A stretch of DNA of 64,000 nucleotides from Halioxenophilus aromaticivorans (lineage in GTDB: Bacteria; Pseudomonadota; Gammaproteobacteria; Pseudomonadales; Cellvibrionaceae): the NCBI RefSeq assembly GCF_042850945.1, contig NZ_AP031496.1:1488001-1552000 (forward strand), given 5' to 3'. Below are positions 26,106 to 33,410 of this stretch, in pieces; the stretch's first letter is position 1; the number at the start of each line of letters is the position of its first letter. The position numbers and the translations under genes were made by a program. Below the pieces are notes generated by a model. It saw only the letters and a program-made list of their open reading frames with translations. It made no database searches and was not told where the DNA came from.

Positions 26106-27370
26106 ATTTGATGGCAAATATGCGGCGGGAATCCACTCTGATGCTGCGCGACCGCGCCGTTATTGCATGGGCAGGGGTGATTTTTTTGCTAGCGGTATAC
26201 GCCGTTTGGGTAGGCATGGCTGAAGTAAAACAGCAGCGTGAGAGCATCACTTGGTTGCTGCAGCAAGATACCTTAGAGCGCGACGCGGCGCTCACGCATC
26301 AATCGGATTACGGCGGTGTGGCTTATTACAGCTTTCATTTAACCTATGACGAACCGTCTAACCTCGCCTTTGCAGCAATGGGATTGCGAGACGAAACCGC
26401 CTGGAAGCACCGGGTACGTATGCTCGCCTTGGAAGGCCAAATCTACGAGCGCGATGCGGGTAACCCGGTGTTTGCGTTGATCGGCCGGCTAGATTTTGCG
26501 TTTTTAATGGCTGTGGTTTGGCCCCTAGCGCTCATTATGCTGTTGCACGATCTTAAATCCAGTGAGCGCGTTGCCGGGCGTTACAACCTGTTGGTAGCCA
26601 CGGCGGCGCAACAGAGCGCTTTGTGGGTTTCGCGGGCGTTACTTCGGGCGGGCTTATTGTTGGTTGTGGCGGTGCTGCCGTTTGTTACCGGGGCATTGCT
26701 CTCTGGCGCATCGCTACTGGCAATCGTGTTGGTGTTGGCCATGGTTATTATTTACGCCGTGTTTTGGTTGTTGGTGTGTTATTGGTTGGCCAGTTGGCAG
26801 CAACCTTCGCCTACCATTTTGGCGGCCAATCTCGGCGTCTGGTTATTACTCGCGGTGGTGATCCCTTTAGCTGGCCGCATTACCATTGATCAACTAGTGC
26901 CACTGCCCAGCGGATCAGAAATATTAATGACCCAACGCGAGGCGGTAAACGATGCTTGGGATTTACCCAAGCAAGATACCTTTGATGCGTTTGTTGCCAC
27001 CCATCCACAGTGGCAGGAGCAGGCCAAGGTTGGCCAAGGGTTTCAGTGGGATTGGTATTACGCCTTTCAGCAAGTTGGCGATCAAAAAACGCAAGCCTTA
27101 TCCGATGCCTATCGCGATGGCCGCTTGCACAGGCATGCTCTTGCGGGGTTGGTGGCGTGGGTTGCACCACCGGCATTGCTTGAGCGCAGCATGCAGAGGA
27201 TTGCCCAAACCGATTTGAAATCAGTCATTACCTACGAATCTAAAATACGAGAATTTCATGCGCAACTACGGCAATTTTATTATCCGTTATTGTTTGGTGA
27301 TGGCGCCTTTGATGCAGACAATTTGCAACAAAGGCCTAACTTCTCCTTGACCCACTCTAACGACAGTTAG
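26102..27370 (+). CDS. ABC-2-type permease, DUF3526 family (second)
   Basis: 422 residues from the ATG at 26102 (ATGA overlap with the previous stop), chosen over an in-frame upstream start inside the preceding gene. Layout mirrors the previous permease: N-terminal segment (about 20-40), large loop (VAYYSFHLTYDEPSNLAFAAMG), membrane cluster 150-280, soluble domain and a short tail without a final helix. Heterodimer partner of the preceding permease. Confidence 0.82.
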   Translation: MNLMANMRRESTLMLRDRAVIAWAGVIFLLAVYAVWVGMAEVKQQRESITWLLQQDTLERDAALTHQSDYGGVAYYSFHLTYDEPSNLAFAAMGLRDETAWKHRVRMLALEGQIYERDAGNPVFALIGRLDFAFLMAVVWPLALIMLLHDLKSSERVAGRYNLLVATAAQQSALWVSRALLRAGLLLVVAVLPFVTGALLSGASLLAIVLVLAMVIIYAVFWLLVCYWLASWQQPSPTILAANLGVWLLLAVVIPLAGRITIDQLVPLPSGSEILMTQREAVNDAWDLPKQDTFDAFVATHPQWQEQAKVGQGFQWDWYYAFQQVGDQKTQALSDAYRDGRLHRHALAGLVAWVAPPALLERSMQRIAQTDLKSVITYESKIREFHAQLRQFYYPLLFGDGAFDADNLQQRPNFSLTHSNDS

Positions 27371-27382
27371 GTGGTAAGTCTT

Positions 27383-27426
27383 AGCCCTCGTTTTTGCAGC
27401 AGCAGCGTTTTAGGGGGCTTTTTTTA
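27383..27426 (+). terminator. Terminator of the DUF3526 ABC operon
   Basis: AGCCC (27383-27387) can pair with GGGCT (27415-27419), followed by a run of T. The loop is long and the stem short, but the T-run is good and the site lies in the convergent gap before the TSUP permease gene. Confidence 0.45.
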
Positions 27427-27456
27427 TTTAGCGGTTCTTGTGCTGTTTGCGGCATT

Positions 27457-28233
27457 TTACAACCACAAGAACCACTCTGGGTGATCTTGCCAGAGCAAGC
27501 GAAGGGACATAATCAGCGATACCGCCACCAACAGTGGGCGCACCAAGGCAACTCCCTTGCGCAGAACTAAGCGAGAGCCTATGGACCCACCAATAAATTG
27601 GCCCACAGCCATGGCGAAGCCGATAGTCCAAACTACGTGGCCGCCAAAGGCGAAAAACAGCAAGGATGCGATGTTAGAAGTAAAGTTGAGCAGTTTAGTG
27701 TGCGCCGTTGCTTTTACCATGCCATAGCCCAGCAGTGACACATACGCAATGGCAAAGAACGACCCCGTGCCAGGCCCGAAAAAGCCGTCGTAAAATCCGA
27801 TGGCGGTGCCGAGTACGAAAGCAAAGCTTCTGTGTGAAAGCCGCTGGTGGCTGTCTTCATCTTGGATGCGAGGTGAAAACAAAAAATACACAGCGAAGCT
27901 GGCGAGTAGTACCGGCAATAATTTATTTAACACAGAAGCATCAATAAATTGTACGCAGATGGTGCCCAAGGCCGACCCGGCGAAGGTACAGGCAATGGCA
28001 AGCTTGTTTTGCTTTAAGTTGATGAGGCCACGTTTAAAAAAATAGGCCACAGCAGCGAAGGAGCCAAAACAGCTTTGTAATTTGTTGGTGGCTAACGCAG
28101 AGGCTGGCGGCAGCCCCGTGGCGAGTAACGCCGGAATGGTAATCAGGCCACCACCGCCGGCGATGGAATCAACCGTACCAGCGCACAAACCCACTAGGGC
28201 CAGAACCAGCAGGGTGGTTAATTCGACTTCCAT
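27457..28233 (-). CDS. TSUP-family (TauE/SafE) membrane permease
   Basis: 258 residues from the ATG at 28233, preferred because AAGGA lies five bases upstream; an in-frame ATG at 28263 is weaker. About eight membrane segments, with the family repeats GTVDSIAGGGGLITIPALL near the start and GFYDGFFGPGTGSFFAIA near residue 130. TSUP proteins move organosulfur or sulfite-like anions or other small substrates. Divergent from the Zur-boxed DUF1826 operon. Members are sometimes found beside metal-homeostasis genes, but no zinc link is shown. Confidence 0.88.
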   Translation of the reverse strand: MEVELTTLLVLALVGLCAGTVDSIAGGGGLITIPALLATGLPPASALATNKLQSCFGSFAAVAYFFKRGLINLKQNKLAIACTFAGSALGTICVQFIDASVLNKLLPVLLASFAVYFLFSPRIQDEDSHQRLSHRSFAFVLGTAIGFYDGFFGPGTGSFFAIAYVSLLGYGMVKATAHTKLLNFTSNIASLLFFAFGGHVVWTIGFAMAVGQFIGGSIGSRLVLRKGVALVRPLLVAVSLIMSLRLLWQDHPEWFLWL

Positions 28234-28442
28234 GGTCATCCTTAAATGACCTGATACTAACATTTTGTATAAAAAGTAAGTAGTGGGTAGCGCTTATCTC
28301 ACCTACATAGCAACGCAACAGGGCACCGTTTTAGCTTTAAAAATCAGTGGCCCATTGTTAAGCGGTGGGGGGCTAAGCAGTGGGGATGCGATGGCCGGTT
28401 AAATAAGCTCAAACCGTATGTTCTACGTACATTCTGTTAGAT

Positions 28443-28459
28443 ATGATATATCATAACTA
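28443..28459. promoter_or_regulatory. Zur-box-like operator C
   Basis: ATGATATATCATAACTA matches 12 of 16 positions of the Zur core by eye and contains the perfect palindrome ATGATATATCAT. It sits 17-33 bases upstream of the chosen DUF1826 GTG start, where bound repressor would block RNA polymerase. It spans an in-frame ATG, which argues against that ATG as the start. Confidence 0.65.
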
Positions 28460-28475
28460 TGTGGAGAAAATTACT

Positions 28476-29069
28476 GTGCAAGCTTTAACTGCAGCAGTCA
28501 ACCAGCCTCCAGGCGCTGTGTATCACTCGGAACCCGAAATATTGGCAGAGATATACCAGCACAGCGTCAATATGGCCTGTTGGCAAAGGGACCTGTCAAC
28601 CAACGTTTCTGAATTCGCAACATTTTTAGTTAATAGCAGCCCGGATTTTCAGCTGCGTAGCGGTGTGCGGGTAGACGCCTGCGCCCAGTGGTTGGAGCGC
28701 AGTCTGCCAAGCCATGCAGCTAAATCCGAATTTATAGAAGACGTTAGCCTGCTTACGGATATGTTCGCCTGCTTGTTTCAGTTAAATGAGGTAGGCGTGC
28801 GATTGGCGGTGTTGCACTGCGCTATGTGCCCAAAATTCCATGTGGATTATGTGCCTTGCCGCCTGCTGTGTACCTACGCCGGGGTCGGCACACATTGGCG
28901 CAGGGCCGAGCAAGGCGACGACGAAGGATATCAACAATTGTCCCAGGGCGACGTTGCCTTGCTCAAAGGAGAAAACTGGGAAGGCAACGAAAATTTCGGA
29001 TTGATTCATCGCTCACCCCAGGCAACGCCTGCCACTGGGCGGGTAGTTCTGTCCCTGGATTTTGCGTAA
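28476..29069 (+). CDS. DUF1826 protein, zinc regulon
   Basis: 197 residues from the GTG at 28476, with GGAG eight bases upstream; an in-frame ATG at 28443 lies inside the Zur-like box and is rejected. The segment EIYQHSVNMACWQRDL and the conserved HCAMCPKFHVDYVPCRLLCTYAG, rich in Cys/His and so a likely metal site, identify DUF1826. These genes are repeatedly found next to Zur-controlled COG0523 GTPases; the biochemical role is unknown. First gene of a series with the His-rich TonB receptor and AztD-like protein (gaps of 55 and 64 bases). Confidence 0.8.
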   Translation: MQALTAAVNQPPGAVYHSEPEILAEIYQHSVNMACWQRDLSTNVSEFATFLVNSSPDFQLRSGVRVDACAQWLERSLPSHAAKSEFIEDVSLLTDMFACLFQLNEVGVRLAVLHCAMCPKFHVDYVPCRLLCTYAGVGTHWRRAEQGDDEGYQQLSQGDVALLKGENWEGNENFGLIHRSPQATPATGRVVLSLDFA

Positions 29070-29124
29070 CAACATTATAAGGCAGCGTTGATGAGCGCAG
29101 CCGTAGTACTAACTGGAGTTAATA

Positions 29125-31494
29125 ATGAAACTTAAGGGAATTGCTGCACTGATCGCCCTGGCATCCGTCGATGCTGCGGCGCTGGAAGGTGTGGTTGTAA
29201 ACGCAGCTGGAGAAGCCATCGCCGGCGCTGAGGTGACTTCCTATAAAAATAAAACCACGGTAACCACTGGTACTAATGGTGAGTTTTATTTTCAAGGCGA
29301 GCCCGGCGAATTGCATTTTGATGCAGCAGGCTTTAGCCATAAAATTGTTCATACCGATGATCGCGTAACGCAGAACGGGCGTGTCACCGTAACGTTAGCG
29401 CCTACTGTTATCGAACAGGTTGATGTCGTCGGCCTACCCATTCACGCCTCTACCATTGAATCTGCCATACCCGTGGCGGTGCTTACCGGTGATAGTCTGC
29501 GCGAGCAACAAGCAGCAACCTTGGGTGATACCTTAGTTCGTCAGCCCGGGGTAAATTCAAATTTCCACGGTAATGTGGCCAGCACGCCCATCATTCGTGG
29601 ATTAAGTGGCCCGCGAGTTCTAATCACCCAAAATAATTTGGATGTCAGTGACGTATCGCGAGTTGGTCCAGACCATGCCGTATCCACCGAGGTGTCTACT
29701 GTCCAGCAAGTCGAAATTTTGCGGGGCCCAGCAACACTGTTTTACGGCAGTGGTGCGATTGGCGGCGTGGTCAATATTGTGGATCAGCGCGTGCCGACCG
29801 ATTCGGAAACCCGTGGCGAGTTTTATGTTGGCCACGAGAGCGTCAATGATCAAAAAGCGGCCTCTTTCAGTGGCCTCACCGGGGGCGATAGCTGGGCCAT
29901 ATACGGCGACGGCTTTTGGCGCGAAGCCGACGATTACGAAACACCGGAGCCCGCAGAAGAGGGCAGTGACAGCACAACCGTGGCTAACAGCAGTGAAGAG
30001 TCCAGTGGTTACACCTTGGGCGGCAGCTATCTGTTGGATAACGGCTACATAGGATTATCCGTGGGCCGTTTGGATCGCGAATATGGTATTCCTGGCCACA
30101 GTCATGGCGAAGAAGGTGGCGAGGAAGAATCGGTTCTGGCCGAGCTGGAGCAGGATCGTTACCAATTGCAAAGTGAGTTCGAGATTGCGAGTTCTTGGCT
30201 GCGCAGTATTCGCACCAGTGCCGCCTATACCGATTATACCCACGCGGAAATCGAAGCGGGTACTGTCGGTACCACTTTCTCTAACGAGACCACCGAAGTG
30301 CGCATGGATTTAATGCATCAAACTTGGCACGACTGGCAAGGCGGTATCAACCTGCACTATAAAAACAGCGAAGTCGCGGCCCTTGGCGAAGAGGCTTTCA
30401 CCCCGCCGTCGGAATCCGAAACCTTCGCCATAGCGTTAATGGAAGAGCGTCACTTTGGTGACTTTCTGGTTCAGTTAGGAGCACGAGCGGAGCAGGTCAC
30501 CATAACCGCAGACAGTGTGCTCTTGCCAACCATTGAGGCCCATCTACACGATGGCACGGAGGACGATGCCCACGATCACGACCACGCAGGCGAAGCCAGT
30601 GTTACTCGTGTGTTCGACGTTGAGCACGAATTTACGCCGGTGAGTTTATCGGCCGGTGTGGTTTGGGATTTTGCACCCGGTTACAACCTTGGTGTTTCTT
30701 TATCCCGTGCCCAGCGTGCGCCATCGGCTGCAGAATTGTTATCTTTTGGCCCGCACATAGGTACCCGAACCTATGAAATTGGTGCATTGTTTTTAGAAGA
30801 CCTTTCTGGCGATGAAGCCGAGTTTGCGCTCTCCAATGCCGATATCCAATTGGAAACCTCCAACAATATCGACTTAACCTTCCGTAAATTTGAAGGCGAC
30901 CTAGGCATCGTATTAAACCTCTTTTACAACCAAGTAGACGACTACTATTACCAACGCGCAACCGGCTTATACACCGAGTTTAGCCATGATCACGAGCACG
31001 ACCATGATCACGCCGATGGCGATGAAGAAGAGCACGCTGACGAATTGCCGATTTACATTGGCGCCCACGCCGATGCGGATTTCTACGGCTTTGAAGCACA
31101 GGGTATTTTAAAACTTAGCCAAGCCTGGCAAGCCTCGGTGTTTTCCGATTACGTAAGAGCGAAATTGGCCGATGGCGGCGACCTGCCACGTACGCCTCCC
31201 AAGCGATTTGGCTTTGATATTGATTACCAAACCGGGCCTTGGAGTGCCAATGTCAATTGGACTAACTACGCAGAGCAAGACAAGGTCGCAGCGCTTGAAA
31301 CCAGCACCGATGATTACGATTTATTGGCTGCCAGTGTGACCTACCGCTTGCCCTTTGCCGGCAATGCGTTGGCGCTCTTCGCCAAAGTTGAAAACATTAC
31401 GGATGCCGAAGCGCGAGTTCACACATCGTTTATTAAGGATGTAGCGCCATTACCCGGCCGTAATTTCCGTTTAGGCCTGCGCGGGTCATTTTAA
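29125..31494 (+). CDS. TonB-dependent outer-membrane receptor, ZnuD-like (zinc)
   Basis: 789 residues. Signal peptide (cleaved near DAAA), then a carboxypeptidase-regulatory-like domain (residues about 22-90), plug domain (about 100-225) and 22-stranded barrel ending in GLRGSF. Extracellular loops carry His/Asp clusters: DDAHDHDHAGE near residue 477 and DHEHDHDHADGDEEEH near 620, plus HSHGEEGGEE near 322. Such loops are typical of ZnuD-type zinc receptors. Good ribosome site (GGAG). Under Zur-like box C with DUF1826 and the AztD-like gene. Confidence 0.9.
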   Translation: MKLKGIAALIALASVDAAALEGVVVNAAGEAIAGAEVTSYKNKTTVTTGTNGEFYFQGEPGELHFDAAGFSHKIVHTDDRVTQNGRVTVTLAPTVIEQVDVVGLPIHASTIESAIPVAVLTGDSLREQQAATLGDTLVRQPGVNSNFHGNVASTPIIRGLSGPRVLITQNNLDVSDVSRVGPDHAVSTEVSTVQQVEILRGPATLFYGSGAIGGVVNIVDQRVPTDSETRGEFYVGHESVNDQKAASFSGLTGGDSWAIYGDGFWREADDYETPEPAEEGSDSTTVANSSEESSGYTLGGSYLLDNGYIGLSVGRLDREYGIPGHSHGEEGGEEESVLAELEQDRYQLQSEFEIASSWLRSIRTSAAYTDYTHAEIEAGTVGTTFSNETTEVRMDLMHQTWHDWQGGINLHYKNSEVAALGEEAFTPPSESETFAIALMEERHFGDFLVQLGARAEQVTITADSVLLPTIEAHLHDGTEDDAHDHDHAGEASVTRVFDVEHEFTPVSLSAGVVWDFAPGYNLGVSLSRAQRAPSAAELLSFGPHIGTRTYEIGALFLEDLSGDEAEFALSNADIQLETSNNIDLTFRKFEGDLGIVLNLFYNQVDDYYYQRATGLYTEFSHDHEHDHDHADGDEEEHADELPIYIGAHADADFYGFEAQGILKLSQAWQASVFSDYVRAKLADGGDLPRTPPKRFGFDIDYQTGPWSANVNWTNYAEQDKVAALETSTDDYDLLAASVTYRLPFAGNALALFAKVENITDAEARVHTSFIKDVAPLPGRNFRLGLRGSF

Positions 31495-31558
31495 TTTCAC
31501 ATAGGACGTAACTGTACTGCTGGCTATTTGCCAGCAGGAATTAATACTAAGAGCTATT

Positions 31559-32914
31559 ATGAATTTTTATAAAAAACAATTGTTGGCGTTTTCTGTAACC
31601 CTGGCCTCAGCGGCTTTACTCACCGGCTGTGGCGATGCAGAAACCAATATCGTCGAAAACGAGGCCATTGTTGAAGAGAGTGAGGAAGAGGTCGGTGAAA
31701 GTGATACCTCCAGCGGCAGATTATTTTTGTTGGATAAAACTGCGGTGCAAGCCCATGTTTACGATTTAAGCACCACGGATTTACTAGCCACCATCCCGTT
31801 GGATGCCCTACCCAGTGCGGTGTATGCCTCGGGGGACTACCGTTTTGCCTCATTAATTGAGCGCACGGAGGATAAAGTTGGTTTTGTCGACGGCGGACTT
31901 TGGCAAGAGCCACACGATGACCACTACGACACCTATTCCACCACGCCTGCGTTAATGAACAACAGTCTCACCGGCTCCCGTCCCACTCACTTTGTGCGCC
32001 ACGAGGGTAAGGTTGCTGTATTTATGGACGGAGATGCAGCCACCGGCGCCGTGGCCGGCGTGCAGGTATTTGAAGATCATCACATCGAGGATGCTGAGGC
32101 GCCCGCCACATTAGAATTTACTATGAATATGCACGGCGTTGCGGAGCCACGCGGTGAATATTTAATCTCTACCATTCGCCGTGAGGATGCGCTAAGCACC
32201 TCAAACAATTTTATTCTTCCGGATCAGGTGGGTGTTTATCATTTGCACGACGAAGAATTTGAATTAGAGCAAACCATCGACCTGCCTTGTCCAGATTTGC
32301 ACGGTGCGGCTCAAAACGAGAGCCATGTTGCCTTTGGTTGCAGTGACGGCATTTTGGTATTAACGGATAACGGCGACGGTACATTTGCTGCCGAAAAACT
32401 CGCCAACCCAGATGATTTGGAAGATGGACTGCGAATTGGCAGCCTGTGGGGCCACTACGACAGCGGCCAATTTATTGCTTTGGCTAGTGCCCACGGCGGT
32501 TCAACTTCTCAGTTATACGCTGTAGACCCTGACGAAGGTGAAATTGAGGCCATCGATTGGCAGCCAGAAGATGGCGCCAGCGCCGTGGCTCGTGGTTTTG
32601 GGTCTGCTGCGGAACAGTTTCTGATTTTGGATGATCAAGGCTACCTAACCGCGGTGGAGCCCCACGATGAAGGGGATCACACCCACTGGGAATTCGGCGC
32701 TCGTTTGGATATCTCGGAAGAAGACGTGAGCACTATGCCGGATGGTGAAAGTTTCAGTATGACCTTGGCTCGTAATGGGCATTTCGCCTACGTGGCGGAT
32801 CCCATTGCGCAACATGTTTTGGTGATTGATTTGGGCTTGCTTGAGATCACCGGCGACATAGAAACGGACTTTGTGCCCAGTTCGCCTACTTGGTTGGGAA
32901 TCGCCAGCGAGTAA
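31559..32914 (+). CDS. aztD: AztD-like periplasmic zinc chaperone (beta-propeller lipoprotein)
   Basis: 451 residues. Lipobox LTGC (Cys 24), an acidic linker, then a beta-propeller from about residue 50 to the end. His/Asp-rich segments line the fold: PHDDHYDTY near 122, EDHHIED near 177, HDEGDHTHWEF near 370. AztD is a Zur-regulated periplasmic protein that passes zinc to the AztC binding protein of an ABC importer; here no aztABC lies beside it, so its partner is elsewhere or is one of the unusual transporters of this regulon. Its lipid anchor is a variation on soluble AztD. Confidence 0.8.
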   Translation: MNFYKKQLLAFSVTLASAALLTGCGDAETNIVENEAIVEESEEEVGESDTSSGRLFLLDKTAVQAHVYDLSTTDLLATIPLDALPSAVYASGDYRFASLIERTEDKVGFVDGGLWQEPHDDHYDTYSTTPALMNNSLTGSRPTHFVRHEGKVAVFMDGDAATGAVAGVQVFEDHHIEDAEAPATLEFTMNMHGVAEPRGEYLISTIRREDALSTSNNFILPDQVGVYHLHDEEFELEQTIDLPCPDLHGAAQNESHVAFGCSDGILVLTDNGDGTFAAEKLANPDDLEDGLRIGSLWGHYDSGQFIALASAHGGSTSQLYAVDPDEGEIEAIDWQPEDGASAVARGFGSAAEQFLILDDQGYLTAVEPHDEGDHTHWEFGARLDISEEDVSTMPDGESFSMTLARNGHFAYVADPIAQHVLVIDLGLLEITGDIETDFVPSSPTWLGIASE

Positions 32915-32921
32915 ATACAGT

Positions 32922-32954
32922 GGTTTCAGCGCGGGCAGGTACCGCGTTGAAACC
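32922..32954 (+). terminator. Strong stem-loop ending the DUF1826-receptor-aztD operon
   Basis: GGTTTCA (32922-32928) pairs with TGAAACC (32948-32954), with an inner CGCGG/CCGCG helix. No T-run follows, so it may protect a 3-prime end rather than terminate alone. Confidence 0.5.
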
Positions 32955-33046
32955 CTAGTGCGCTTTCAGGGCCTGATGCAACCGGTTATCAAAGGCGCAC
33001 CTTAATTTAACCCCATCAGTTTACGTTAACCAAGCGACTACTCCTT

Positions 33047-33340
33047 ATGCCCCGTGTATTAGCCAGCAATCTATTACTGTTTTCCACTGATACTTCTGCC
33101 GCAATAAAGCAAACAATAGGCGATTTTGAGGATAAATTCCGGCAACTAAATGAAATACTGCCTCCCCTCAATACCTATCGCAATGCCGCCGGCGAGCCCA
33201 GCCACGCCTATTGGCAACAGCAGGTGAATTATCGTGTTGAAGCCACACTGGATGAAGAAACGCGGCACTTCAGTGCCAGCCAAGCCATCACCTATGTAAA
33301 TAACTCGCCGGATACGCTGAAACACCTGTGGTTGCAGTAG
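33047..33340 (+). pseudogene. N-terminal remnant of an M1-family metallopeptidase
   Basis: 97 residues containing DKFRQLNEILPPLNTYRNAAG and then a YWQQQVNYRVEATLD strand, YVNNSPDTLKHLWLQ at the end. This is the first segment of a secreted M1 peptidase subfamily whose members run to 600 residues or more. The frame ends in TAG directly after the HLWLQ motif and nothing of the zinc domain follows before the next gene on the opposite strand. A truncated fossil of a gene is the best reading; a translated 97-residue peptide would lack any catalytic part. Confidence 0.7.
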
Positions 33341-33410
33341 ATTATTAATTCCATAAGACTCAAACCAGAATCAATCCAATAACCAGCTCGAGGCGGTTAT
33401 TGATTGAACG

